Source of the DNA: Aurantiochytrium sp. KH105
Lineage: Eukaryota > Sar > Bigyra > Thraustochytrida > Thraustochytriidae
Assembly (NCBI GenBank): GCA_003116975.1
Contig: BGKB01000046.1
Span: 310,001 to 374,000 of the forward strand
Direction: 5' to 3'
DNA: 64,000 bases
Part shown: piece after piece, positions 28,232 through 39,412 of the stretch
Layout: each line of letters starts with the position of its first letter
Numbering within the stretch: position 1 is the first letter of the stretch
Position numbers and translations under genes: made by a program
Notes under the pieces: generated by a model
The model's database searches: none
Seen by the model: only the letters and a program-made list of their open reading frames with translations
Told to the model about the DNA's origin: nothing

Positions 28232-29621
28232 GTCCCCGGGATGCATGCGTGCAGTCACGCGCGGAAATTCAGAGACCAACATCGATGACACGCTTCCTGT
28301 CCTCTCTCCGGTCTGTCGATCGAGCCCCGCACTGACCGATTGCTGCAGGCATTGCCGCCGCCTCGGCGCGAGGCCAACTTCCCAAACCATGCTGCAGCAC
28401 GATTTCTCCACAGAATGGGCTCCGACTTCTTGACTTGGACTGCCAGCGCGTTTCCTCCAATCATATTCTGCATGCCAAAACTTGCGAGGTGCGCTTTGGG
28501 GCCAGTGGGGCTTCTTGGGGACGCCAAGCCTCGCAATCAGCGCGTCACCCCCCCCCGCCCCCACAGCTGACTGCGCGTGCTTCCCTGCGTCGTCCGAAGG
28601 GGGATGGCGCGAGGCATCGTTGCCATCTTTCCCTCCTTTTCCCACTTCCTTCCTTGCTTCCTCCCTTGCTTCCCTCCCTCTTGCAGCGCTGCTCCTGCGC
28701 GGGGTAGACGCAGGAGAAGCGCGATGCAGTGCACAAGCTGCTTGCTTCGCGCACCCGCCGGGCTGCTTGTGCTTCTCCCCGCGCCGCGCGCCCTCGCACT
28801 CGTTCCCGCGCCTCCTTCTGCGGGGCTGCTGCGGCACGCGCGGGGGCAGGTCTTTCATTGCATTGTGCAGCGGTGGGTGCCGCCCCGAACCAAATGAAAA
28901 GCTAGCTCGGCGAACGAGGCAAGCACGCGAGTCACCAAGGCGTGCGCCGCAACCGCATACATACGCTGCCTTCGCCGTCGTCACCGCGTGGCGTCTTTCA
29001 CCTCTCGCTGGCATTTGCACACGCGCAAGAAGTGTGCCCATCCGAAAAATTGTGAATGAGGCCACCGGCCACCAAGCCTGCGTGCAAAGGCAAGTACGCT
29101 TGACTTTGCTCTCACGGTTTTCTCAGCCCATACGCCAGCGCAGAGATGGAAACCGTTCCCGTGGGGCCAATGCCCTTTGGGGGACCGGGGCGCGAACCAA
29201 AACAAAAAGGGTTGAAGAGGAGGGGGGGGGGGTTGTTGCGGACGCGAGGGCCCGGCTGGGCTTGGGACCTCTGTCAAGAACCTGAGCCAAACCTCGAGTC
29301 CCTTTGGAAGACACGTGAACGACGGGTCCCCGGATCGTCGCGCGAACAGCCGGCAAAGTAAACATTCTCCGACTTGAGCATCGCTCGTAGTAGGTTGAGC
29401 GGAAGCACCAAGCATTTATTCAAATCTTGAGCGCCCTCGGAGTTGAATGCAGCTTCCAAGAGAGAACCCTGTCTAGAGTAGCACGTCTGACCAAAATTTT
29501 CTTTACCAGAGGTGTCTCTTGCAGCCAATTTCTGTGGCCCGCTCTGACCGGACTTGCTCCCTGTCTCTGGCATGCCAACCCAACTGCCAGCTTTGGACTC
29601 GTGTTGGCTTTTCTAACAGAA

Positions 29622-29649
29622 AGCCAGCCAGCCAGCCAGCCAGCCAGCC
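29622..29649. repeat. (CCAG)n microsatellite
   Basis: Seven tetramer copies in noncoding DNA. Confidence 0.9.
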
Positions 29650-31381
29650 CTTACTTCGTTGGCCAATCTTAGCTGGTTTGGCGGTTGAGCTTTGCGAAAA
29701 TTCATATGTCCCCAGCCACGAGGGTTCTACACACGAATCCATCGGGCCGTGCGGACACGGACGCACGGACCGTGCCTCCGGCCATAATGCAATCTTCCCT
29801 TCCTTTTCTCTGTCACAGGTAGCTGTGAGCTGGACCTCGATGTCGGAGCCATGCCGTGCGAATCGCCGATTGGGACCTTTCCCTCGCCAACTGCCATGGC
29901 TGATGCATGGAGAGCCGAGGTCGAAGGGGCTGAGAGAACGAGGGAAGGAGGAATCTCAATCGGTCTGGTGTTTGTGTCCTCGCCGGTGTCGCGGACGCTT
30001 CGCAGGAAAGAAGGAAGGCTCCAAGGAAAAAAATTCCGCAAGTCCGGGGACGCATGAGGTGCTATGACCGTTGCTGGGTGTGGGAGCCGTCTATGGCGGC
30101 TGCAGCGGCCGGAGGTCGGAAGCCGTCCGTCGTGTCCGCGTCCGTAGACGCGAGCGAGGGCCAAACCAAAGTGCGAGCGAGGCTCGTTCGTAGCCGTGGA
30201 CGAGCGAGCGACGCGCGCGCATGCATTCAATCAAATGCAGGGAAAGGCATTGATGGCTGATTTACCAGCTCGCTGCGTGGAGCCCGTCGCGTCCTTTCTC
30301 GAGACCAACGTCATCCACCCGTGCGGCGGCCCCAGCGATCCGCAAGTGGCTCTCTGACATCTGAGTCAACTCGTTCTTGCCCACCATACCGTCTCTCTAC
30401 CTCAGCACGATTGGCCTGTGAGGTGGGGCTGCTGCGCAAGCAACTGCAAGTAGCAAATAAGCTAGCAAGCAGACAATCCAAGAAGAGGTGTGGTAAAAAT
30501 GAAGGGACAAGATCGACCCAAGTGCGGCCGCATGGCGTCCTCGCGTCCGGCTAGCGGTGGCCAAAGGAATGCAGCCAGGCTCACACTGTGTATGCAACGG
30601 CAAGACCGAAAAGTGGCGAGCAGCGTCGCGTCGCGTGCCGTCGCGTCGCGAGACACCTCCTGACGAGAGCCAACTCATGTCGCGAGCCACGTGGCATGCT
30701 ATCCAGGTAATCTATCGGGGCGCCAGCCTTCGCGGGCCCACTCACCAACCAACATGCAAGGCAGGGTGCCATAGTTGGTGGCTGCAACAAGTCAACTGAC
30801 TTGGGAACATCGGTACCTGCCTGCAGGCAGGCTGCGGAATGGAGAATGAATCGCAAGCTTCTTTTTGGAGAGGGAAGGGGGAGAGGGGTGCAGAGAGAGG
30901 ATTTAGGTGGAGGAGGGGAAAAGGCAAGGGGAAGGAGGCGGCGAGAGAAACGGTTGCTTTCGCTCAAGCGCGTGCCCCTTAGGAAGTTAATCTTCATTCC
31001 TGGTCTTCCAACGAGTCCCTTCCATCACAGGTGTCTCCCATGGCATTTCGTCCAAAAAAAAAGAAAGAAAAGAAAAATAACGATGGAAAACTGCCTCTCG
31101 TCCCTCGCGCTGGTCGAGTCGCGCGTTTGCGAGCCAGCCGTCGTATCCACGTCCCTGCGAGCTGGCAAGCATGGCAGGCTGCTTTTTGAAAAAGCCTCGC
31201 CTGGAGTGAGGAAGCTTTGGCATGATCGAGGCAGGTAGGATCAGGGGAGAGGGGCAAAATGAATAAATGTCCAGTCTCTGCGAGTCGCGAAGCCTATCAA
31301 CTTGACTCAAAAAGGCTATCACAGTTCGTGGCCCTGTGATTCTTCTGGCAAAGGCGGCTCTATCCCTGGGTCAAGAAAAAG

Positions 31382-31400
31382 CCCCCCCCCCCCCCCCCCC
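31382..31400. repeat. Poly(C) tract
   Basis: Nineteen consecutive cytosines, a candidate i-motif/G-quadruplex-forming tract. Confidence 0.9.
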
Positions 31401-34287
31401 GCCTTCTCCCGTGGAGACATCCTTTCATTTTTCGCATTTCAACATTTGCGGCAAGCAGTTGGTGTTTATGTAGCGGGTTGCCTTACGAGAGATGCTAACT
31501 CGCCCACCAAGCCTCAGGCTCGTCCTTTTCTGGCAATCAAGTATCATTTCTTCTCCGTAGAACAGCCGTTGCGTGCCTTTGAAGTCTCGCGCAATAATTC
31601 TTACTTTTAAAGCTCGCTCGCTCGAGCGCGAAAGATGAGGAAAACGACCTCATTAACTTTTTCCACCCATGGGCTTCTTCGATAAGGATGGGCGGTATCA
31701 CTCCCTGCGTTGCCTGGCCTGGATTTGCGTTGCCTGGCCTGATCGAGTCGTACTACAGCTCCAGGCTCGCACAAATAAATTCAACCTTTGGGGCGTTGCA
31801 GACTGATGCTTTTCAATGACGTGTGGATGCAGTGATGCGCGCATGGCGTGGCCCCGAAGGCTCGCGCGATAGGTAGAAAAGAGCTAGACAAAATTCAAAC
31901 AGACTCTCAGTGTAGAGTAAAGAAGTCGGCACCTAGTCCATTTCCCCACACATATTTAGCCTTGATGCTTTGAAGTCGGCCCCGCCGGCCTCAGCCGGCC
32001 CAGACTCACGCAAATTGGCCCAAGTCGACAGTGCCACGGCCGCAGATCCGCACAATCGGGCGCGCGCCTCGGAAATTGGTCTTACGTCTCCGAGGCGCGA
32101 TGGCCGACAGACATCCTCTTTTTTTTTTTTCGCGGCCCCAGCCTTGGCGAGGGATCCGAGAGACCTTCTGCGATCGACAGCCGTAACCAAATGTTCTGTT
32201 GGCTACCTGAGCAGGCACGCAGGCAGAGGTCTTGTGCTTATATACGCTTGGCCAAAACACTGCATGCCTTTTCTCAGCACCGACAGACATGCGATGCCGC
32301 TGGAAGCCCACCCCTCCCCTTTTGCCCAGACCCATGGCATTGCATTGCATAGGCCTACAGGCGATTGATGCACGGCCAACTCGATTCGTTATCCACTAGT
32401 GCCGTCCAGACGTTGCGGAGGATATCTGCCTCATTTGACACTTGGCATTTCTTGCTCAGAATCTTTCGCAGGAGACTCCTCTTTGCACGGCGCGCGCGCC
32501 GATCTGCCTGCCTGCCCGCCCACCTGCCTGCAGCTGATTGCCTGTGAGGGGGAAAAGGCGCGCTTGGCCTCGCCACCCTAATTCTAAGCCACGAAAGCTT
32601 TCTTGTTTTCTCCTTGTCAGCCCGAGGTCAAGGTATGTGTAAACAAAAAATGTGCTGGTCTAATGCGAGCCACCGGCGCCGCGAGGGCTGCTGTGCTGGC
32701 GCGTCAAGGTTTTGCTGCTTTTAGGAAGATCCTGGGGCCGCGCGCGCCGCGCAACCTCGATCGAGTACGCTCCCACAACGGCTTTCCCATTTAGCTGCAG
32801 CCCAGCGCGCGTCCCCAATCTCTTGCCTCAGGCTTTCGCGGCAGCCTGCCCGCCCGTCGTACGAGGTTGGAGATCTTGGTTCGTGGGTTGGTGGGTATGG
32901 CTGCGTGCCTGACAAGTAACATTCATTTCGCCTTTTATGCATACTAGTAGCCGCACCGCTGCAAGTCGTACCAACAGCGAGCGCAAGCCACGCCCTTCGA
33001 GCTGCCAATTGCAAAAGAACCATCCAGGCACGCGCCGCAGCCGCCACTCGGCCACGGTGGCAAGCCCTGGACGCCTACCCGGCGCGCGCGCTGCCATTCA
33101 TTCCGCTTCCAGGCTTGGATTTTCACGCGGGCGTGGGGCGAAAGCGTGTGAAAACTGACATTGAGTTGGTCATGAAACGCGAACCAAGGAAGCTCCTCGC
33201 GGCCGCTCGATCATCAACCAATAGTAGGCCTAGCTTAGCAGTAGCGGCGGCGTCCGACTGCAGCTGCACCTGAACCGCAGTTCCGAGGTCGCTCTCGCCT
33301 GCAGAGGCAGCACCGCCGGAGCCTGGAGTGTCGCGTCGCCTCACGTCGCCTCGCCTCGCATCCCCTCTTGCCATGAAGGAGAAGGTAGTACTTACTTGCC
33401 CAGCGCCAAGCGCGAGTGCAGGTGTCCACGGGCCGCGGCCGGGCCGCGCTTGCCTTGAGTTGGCACGGCCTGCGCTGCCTGTCTGTCTCGCGAAGCCCAA
33501 CCGAGCCTGTGGTATCAGGAGAGAGACCGAGCTAAAGAATAAAAGAAAGAAAGAAAGCTAGAAAGAAAGCTAGAAAGCAAGAGAAACAATCGAAAGAGGG
33601 AAAGACGGTCCCCGCACTTGTCCTCGCACAGAGGGCGCGTCGATCTTGCCTCTCCCTCACAACCTTGAATCCCCGCAGAACTCCAAGCCCCGGGCTCGCT
33701 TTCCCTCGCCCAGGTCCCGATCGCCTCTGGCGCGGCCGGCCGACGGGGCGGTGCGGGCGGCGTGGGGAGGAGGAGGAGGAGGCATGGGGCGGGTCGTTGG
33801 AAGCAGCGGCAGCCTGCCGGCAGCGGCCATCGCGGCCCGAGCGCTAGTTCGACTCGCTCGCTCGACCGCGACCAAGCATTAGATATCGCGCAGTCGCCGG
33901 CGAACGAATGTTAGGGTGGGTCGCCGGGATTGAAGGTGGCGTGCGAGATCGATCGATTCGAGGGTGTGCGCGTCGAAGTCTCATTCCGGGATGGGTCGCC
34001 ATGATTTTTTTCTTGGGAGGCCCCGATAAGAGGTAGGGGGCCGGGGCGGTCTTGAATCGAGGAGAGCCAATGTGGCGCACTCGCACACCCGCATGAATGC
34101 TCGGCGAACACAGTCACGTCTTCATTCCACGAGGTCGGCCGTGAACGAGAAATCACGTCGGGACAGCACGCGCATCATGCAATGCGTCATGGTGCGCGCG
34201 CACATAAACGGTGTGTGGGCCTTTCCCCCTTTTCCTTCATACTCTCCCGAGTCACGGCAAATACAATTTTTTTTTTAGTTGTTATCG

Positions 34288-34382
34288 GATGGCGCGGTGA
34301 CTGCATTTCACCCGAAAAATCATGCCCCCGGACACCCGTGATCGAATGGCAGAGTGACTGCATTCCGCCCGAAAAATTATGC
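34288..34382. repeat. 56-bp direct duplication at the MCM8 3' end
   Basis: ggcgcggtgactgcattt...cccgaaaaatcatgc near 34290 recurs 56 bp later as ggcagagtgactgcattc...cccgaaaaattatgc. The second copy contains the MCM8 stop codon. Copies differ at only a few positions. Confidence 0.8.
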
Positions 34383-37094
34383 ATCCAACAAACGATAGAC
34401 GGCCCCCGGACACTTGAGAAGGTAACATTGCTGATTGAGCACTTCAATCAGCTCCTTGAAGTCGGGGATCTGATGCAAAATCTTGGCCTGTTGGGCCTCC
34501 GCCTTCATCTGCTCCACGGTGAAACGCGTCGACCCGCGCTGCCGTGCAACATTCTTGAGCTGCGCCACGAGCGCCTTGCAAAGCTTGGCCATGGACATGC
34601 CTCCACTGCGTTGCAGGTCCACCACTCCAGAATCATCCGTAAAGGCGTCCAACAAGGACTCCTGCATGAGAGAGACAATGTCCTCCGCGTCCGCTTCCGT
34701 GACGAGGTCTCGCAACTCTAATCGTGCACGCGCCTGTGCAAGACGTACGAGCGACTCTAGTTGCCGCGTTGTGATGGGCGTTGACTCGCAGGAGCTCCCC
34801 TTCTCGCGCAGCTCCAAGTAAAATCCTTGCAAAACTCGGCACGCACCTAAACTCAGCTTGGGATGACAGTAATGCTTTGCGAATGCAAGGTACTTGCGGA
34901 GAAGCTCCGCCGGAAGAGGGTCCGTGCCCTCATAGGCCCGCACACGCTCATGCAAGAACGCTTGCACGGGCTGGTCTCGAGGCCGCGTTTGCTTTCGAGG
35001 CGGCGGTCGACCTCGCCGCACGCGTCGACGCTTGCTAGCTTGCGTTGCCGAAGACGAGGACGACGTCCGCTGCGACGACCCTGCAACGCTATTGCCAGCC
35101 TCATTCTCATGTTGCAGGTGCATATCGACAACATATTCAGCAATATTGCCATCGTGGCGATCGTCCGGACGATCCACCAAAATAAAGACCAGGTCAAAGC
35201 GAGAGAGCAATGGCGCACTCATGCGCAAATTCTCCAGTACGGTACGATTTCGATTGTAACGTCCTCCTATTGGATTGGCTGCCGCGAGAATAGCCGTGCG
35301 CGCCGACAATGTACATACAATTCCGGCCTTGGCAATTGAGATTGATTGCTGCTCCATTGTTTCGAGCAGTGCTGCCGAGTCGCACTGCATCTTATCAAAT
35401 TCGTCGATACAGCACACGCCACGATCGGCCAGCACCAACGCTCCAGCTTCCAAAGAGTGCTCGCCATTCTTATCCTTGGCCATCGTCACAGTGAGACCCG
35501 ACTGCGATGCGGTGTTGCCACAAACGTAGACGCCTCGAGGACTCACGGCAGCGGCAGCCTTGAGCATCTGACTTTTGCCCAAACCTGGATCACCGACAAC
35601 AAGAACATGAATGTCGCCCCGGATAGGTACAGAACTCTTTCGCCCGGCAACACCAGTTCCGCCCGCAAGTCCCAGCAAAAGCCCAAACTTGACGTGCTCT
35701 TGTCCCAAAATGAGTGGACACAGACTATGCACCAGAAAGGAGTAGTCGAACTTTTCGGAGACCAGCTGGATCATGGCATAGTCCTTTTCGGTCAGGTTGG
35801 CAACAATGTCATTCTTTTGCTTGCTGTCCTCTCCTCCGGCCATCACGTGCGGGGCTCGTTGGGTGCTTGCTCCTTCTTGACTTGTCAACCCTTGGCCTGC
35901 GCCAATGTTCCGGGCCCGAATCTCACGCAAAAAGTCCAAAGCACTGTCCTGCGTCGAAGCTAGCCCAGGCAACGATCGCTGACTTGCGCCTTGAGATGGA
36001 GGTTGCAGTAGTGCCTTTCGCACGGGTGATTGCGACGGCGACTGCTCTTGAGCCCCTCTGCGAGTTGGAGACTGAGACTGAGAGTGAGACTGGTTCTGCG
36101 CTTCCACCCGAGCGCCCTGAGGCCGACTTGCAACGAGAGACTTGGTCTCAATCGAGTTCGCTTCGAGAATGAGAATGAGCAGGCTAGCCTCGCGATTCTT
36201 TCCCTTGGCGCGGGACCCCTTGCCGGTGAGACTCTCCGCGTTCAAGGCCTTGACAATTCCGCAAATCGTGACCACATCGCCAGGAACAACGAGATCAACA
36301 AGATCCTCTGTTAGTTCCACGTCAATCGTGCGCGGCACGGCGCCGCCATTTGCAGTAGGATTAGCCGCCTCATCCGCTTCTTGCAAGCGGACCAGTTGAA
36401 AATCCACCGTCACCGCAGACGCCTTGTCGGCCTTGAACACCTTGCCTTTGCAGTCTGCATTCTCGCAGTGTGTTGGCGGCGCAAATTTGCCGTCTGGCAT
36501 GCTCTTGCAAATACTTTCCCCGCACTTTGGACATGCAAAATCCATTCGCTTCACCATTGGACGCACGCCCGACACGCGGACGACCGTGCCTCGTACAGCG
36601 ACAAACTTGCCCAAGTGGCTTGATTTGAGCGAGCGAATGCTCGTGAGGGGTCTGTACGCCACAAAACGTGCGCTGATCCGGGTCAGCACAGGATTGAGTC
36701 CGTTTTCCGCCGATTGAAGTGCTCGCATGGAGCAAATCGCCAAGCCGAGGCAACTCAACGTCATTCTTGCGTTTGAACGCAGCGAAGCTGCAAACTTGGC
36801 AAGTGGATCGGGTTCCGTGAGCAGGGAGCAGAATTGACGGAAATCAAAGACCACTTGTGTCGCCTTTTCCAGGTCGACGCCTTCGAGCAGCCCGGCGCCC
36901 TTGCCGGTTCCAGGCTTGAGGAAGGCTCGGAATAGCTTGACCGCACGAACCCACGCGTGTTCAGGGTCAAAGTCATCAAAGGGAAAGAATAGCTCCCAGT
37001 TCTCTTTAACCAACGCTTCTTCTTCGTTTAGTGCTCTTCCTCCATCGCGTCCTGCACCGCCGCCGCACTCGTCGTCTTCGTCGATCGCCATCAC
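34377..37094 (-). CDS. MCM8: DNA helicase MCM8
   Basis: Predicted nuclear protein of 905 residues; MCM8 works in homologous recombination and replication-fork repair, normally with MCM9. The N-terminal MCM domain contains a zinc-binding motif (CPKC ... CENADC, about 188-220). The AAA+ core has Walker A GDPGLGKSQ (about 499-507), Walker B CIDEFDK (about 561-567) and the arginine-finger segment LLSRFDLVF. Assignment to MCM8 rather than MCM2-7 rests on VRGTVVRVSGVRPMV, GVYVCGNTASQSGLTVT, the winged-helix tail and the block PITTRQLESLVRLAQARARL. Two inserts are notable: about 320-400 is rich in SQ/TQ dipeptides, and a Ser/Arg-rich loop after the AAA core holds KRRRVRRGR, a likely nuclear signal. 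One exon. An alternative start is the next Met, at 37091. Confidence 0.93.
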   Translation of the reverse strand: MMAIDEDDECGGGAGRDGGRALNEEEALVKENWELFFPFDDFDPEHAWVRAVKLFRAFLKPGTGKGAGLLEGVDLEKATQVVFDFRQFCSLLTEPDPLAKFAASLRSNARMTLSCLGLAICSMRALQSAENGLNPVLTRISARFVAYRPLTSIRSLKSSHLGKFVAVRGTVVRVSGVRPMVKRMDFACPKCGESICKSMPDGKFAPPTHCENADCKGKVFKADKASAVTVDFQLVRLQEADEAANPTANGGAVPRTIDVELTEDLVDLVVPGDVVTICGIVKALNAESLTGKGSRAKGKNREASLLILILEANSIETKSLVASRPQGARVEAQNQSHSQSQSPTRRGAQEQSPSQSPVRKALLQPPSQGASQRSLPGLASTQDSALDFLREIRARNIGAGQGLTSQEGASTQRAPHVMAGGEDSKQKNDIVANLTEKDYAMIQLVSEKFDYSFLVHSLCPLILGQEHVKFGLLLGLAGGTGVAGRKSSVPIRGDIHVLVVGDPGLGKSQMLKAAAAVSPRGVYVCGNTASQSGLTVTMAKDKNGEHSLEAGALVLADRGVCCIDEFDKMQCDSAALLETMEQQSISIAKAGIVCTLSARTAILAAANPIGGRYNRNRTVLENLRMSAPLLSRFDLVFILVDRPDDRHDGNIAEYVVDMHLQHENEAGNSVAGSSQRTSSSSSATQASKRRRVRRGRPPPRKQTRPRDQPVQAFLHERVRAYEGTDPLPAELLRKYLAFAKHYCHPKLSLGACRVLQGFYLELREKGSSCESTPITTRQLESLVRLAQARARLELRDLVTEADAEDIVSLMQESLLDAFTDDSGVVDLQRSGGMSMAKLCKALVAQLKNVARQRGSTRFTVEQMKAEAQQAKILHQIPDFKELIEVLNQQCYLLKCPGAVYRLLDA

Positions 37095-37614
37095 CGCGGA
37101 TCCGCCAGGAGATCGCGGATGGTTGGGGGTAGTGGGCCTTCGGAACTAACCCCAGCTAGCACGCGCGCAGCATGCAAACGCCCGCGCGCAAGACCGCCGA
37201 TACGGCACCCTTCTCCCTCGCCAACTGTCGCTCGCCCGTTCGCACCCAAAGGCTCTGGCGCGCAAGGCCTCCGAGCCGGCGGCAAAAGCTCCGTCTTAAC
37301 CGTAATTACTCGCCCACGACTTTGCATTCCTTGTGACGATTCCTCGAGAAAGAAAAGAAAAAAGAAGGCCACGTCAAGTCTGCCTCAAGCTCATGCAAGC
37401 CCTTCGAAGACTTGCCGCAAGTGACAACAACACTATGGAAAGGCTTGGACAGGGGCAGGCGAATGCAGAGCGCGCAAGTGTCGAGTACATTCACGGCAGG
37501 CGCGTGGAATTGCTCCACCAAAACAAAAAGCGAGAAAAGCAAATAACTCTCGCGTTATAAAAGCCAGAGCAAAACAAAGCAAAGCCAAACCCAAATTAGA
37601 AAACAAAGTCAAAG
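37095..37614. other. Intergenic region, MCM8 to URI1
   Basis: 520 bp, containing the MCM8 promoter and the URI1 3' end. A plus-strand TATAAAAG occurs at about 37556, with no gene downstream on that strand. No other feature seen. Confidence 0.45.
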
Positions 37615-38813
37615 TCAAGTAGATTTGCCCGCTGCAAGATTCTTCTTGAAAAGGGAAACACGTTTCGGCTTTGCAGTAGACTCCGCGGAAGGCGCCGATC
37701 CCGATGCTGTAGACGAAGCAGGGGCTCTAGGCGGCTCCAAAGACCCAGTCTCGCGCTCCATCACATGACCCGAAAATGCAGAACTGCCCACGACTCCTCC
37801 ACTGTCAGGGACGGCTGCCACTTTACGCACCATCTCGTCCGCCGCTCCGGTTTTTGAAGACCTCCCACTTGTAGCAACGGGCGCTTCTTGCGGGGCGCCG
37901 CGGCCCTGGTTCAGAAAGTTGGCATAAAATTCATCCATGGACATTTCTGCCTCGGCACGCTCGCGCTGCTCTTGAGCATCCAAGGCAGCTTCAGCAGCAG
38001 CGATCGCTTCCGGATCATTTTCCTCTTCGAGCTTGGCAAATTGATCCCAAATGGCTCGAGACTTTGCGCGTTCTTCCTCGGTCAGAGCACGTGGAGCTGA
38101 GCTCGTTGATGGCACTGCTTCACGCGAAAGTGCTTCAGCCTCTTCGAGTGTTTCGCGCAACTCGACGAATCCGTTCGCATCCTCCTTCATAGAGCTGCCG
38201 CCACGCGGCGCTTGCCTTTGCTGTGGTTGGCCCGATGATTTCATTGATTCACCAGATAATTTTCTGGGTTCACCCGATGCGGCAAGAGTCCCTCGCTGCG
38301 TACTGGACGTAACACTGCCATGTTGTGCGGCGAGGGCAGCTTTGATTTGCCGAATATCTGCCTGCACTGTTGCTTTACGACGTTCCAGCACTCCGCAAGC
38401 CTGGAAAGCAGACTGTTTGGCGAAAAGTCCGCCACCAAGATTCACGATGACTTCGTTGGTGCGCTCCAACGTTCCACGCGTAAAAGCTAGCTGCGTCAAG
38501 GGCAAATTGTCACCATTTTCAAGAAGAGCTTGTTAGTTAGCCAATTCCTTCATCTCCAGCAACAAGAACGCGATGGCAGCAGCAGCAGCAAGCGTCTGTC
38601 CATGCCAGAAAACAACGCAAAGAAACCTACCTTGCCGACCGGGACGGTCACCCTGTGCTTGAGGCTTTGCGGCAGCGACGTCAGAGTGGCCTGCACGGCC
38701 TCCAGGTCCGAGTACAGCGCAACGAGCTCCTGCGCCTTATCCTCGAGCGCCTGCACGCTGTATCGCGACGCCAGCGAAGAAGCCGACGATGACGCCGCCG
38801 TTGCTTGTGCCAT
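37615..38813 (-). CDS. URI1-like unconventional prefoldin, two exons
   Basis: Join of exon 1 (38631-38813) and exon 2 (37615-38490), giving 352 residues. URI is a prefoldin-alpha subunit that binds RPB5 and helps assemble RNA polymerase II in the R2TP/prefoldin-like complex. The prefoldin domain spans the splice junction: exon 1 ends VTVPVGK and exon 2 begins LAFTRGTLERTNEVIVNLGG, matching VP-GK-AF-G-hTNEV of URI1; FAKQSAFQA and LERRKATV follow. The first helix (YSVQALEDKAQELVALYSDL) and second helix form the coiled-coil arms. The remainder is acidic and disordered with a MSMDEFYANFL segment, ending KPKRVSLFKKN, close to the C-terminal motif of URI proteins. Neither exon alone gives the complete domain. 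The gene name is by resemblance. Confidence 0.83.
38491..38630 (-). other. Intron of the URI1-like gene
   Basis: 140 bp, GT-AG: donor AAG|GTAGGTTTCT, acceptor GACGCAG|CTAGC, with a strong branch-like GGCTAACTAAC about 43 nt before the acceptor. Phase 0. An AG closer to the branch would shift the frame, so the later CAG is preferred. Confidence 0.82.
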
Positions 38814-39412
38814 GGCGACGCGTGCTTCGGCCTCGCGTGGGCCTCCCCAATTCAGCCTGCGTGCGCGCGCGCACGCGCCGTATCGCCTTTCTCTAACTGG
38901 GCTCCGCGTCGGTCTCCGGCCCGGGCCGAGTCGAGCCACTGCTTTTAGTTTACCCCTTTAAAGTATTTCGTCGCTTTTCGCTTTCCAGAATGCGAACACG
39001 GGTGCACACCTTGGGAACGCGAACGCACGAATCCGCGACCCACGACGTTGCAACGTGGGTCGAGTCTTGAATAGAAAAACAGGAGAATGGACAGCGAGAC
39101 CGCCGTGCCTCCCTGCGCCATAGCTGCCAAGACGAGAATGGATTAGAGGCTTCGCTCCAGCTGCTTGCTCTCTTGCTTACGTGCTTGCTGTCGTTTCACG
39201 TGAACAGTGCGCAGCTTGCAGCGCGGAAGCAAAGCAAAGCAAAGAAAGGAAGCAAAACCTCAAGCGGCTTGGTCTTGCGGACGGACTCTGAGCAACGCGC
39301 ACAAGGGCAAGAAAAGAGAATAAGGACCAAGAGGAGAGGAGGAGAAAAGAATACTCGCGCTCTGCTGTTTGACACGCGGTGGCCTTGCGAAGGTCGCCTT
39401 ACGTTTATCACG
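38814..39412. other. Divergent intergenic region, URI1 to SEC14-GOLD
   Basis: 599 bp, presumably a bidirectional promoter plus leaders. The plus-strand frame is open from 39173, but its N-terminal part is Lys/Arg-rich and leader-like. Confidence 0.45.

Larger units (their letters stand above)
23959..34376. other. 10.4-kb region without a supportable gene
   Basis: Between the unrecognised basic protein gene and MCM8 no open frame gives a recognisable or compositionally coding protein on either strand. Frames reach 200-300 codons, but they overlap one another in several registers and translate into Pro/Arg/Ala/Cys-rich low-complexity sequence. The stretch carries many microsatellites, listed separately, plus homopolymer runs (G near 24387-24410, C at 31382-31400), two TAGGCCTA palindromes (32350, 33225) and an isolated TATAAAAG at about 27319. 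It may hold noncoding RNA genes, short multi-exon genes or a structural chromosomal element. I see no tRNA or rRNA in it. Confidence 0.5.

Noticed and set aside
28482..29285. 267-codon frame in the gene-free stretch (and a 300-codon frame opposite)
   Set aside because: Both strands are open over the same DNA, and both products are Pro/Arg/Cys-rich low complexity, as expected from GC-rich noncoding sequence.
38550..38939. Separate 129-codon gene upstream of the URI1 C-terminal exon
   Set aside because: Its middle part is URI1 exon 1. Sequence beyond 38631 in that frame is intron, and the Arg-rich start beyond 38813 is leader.
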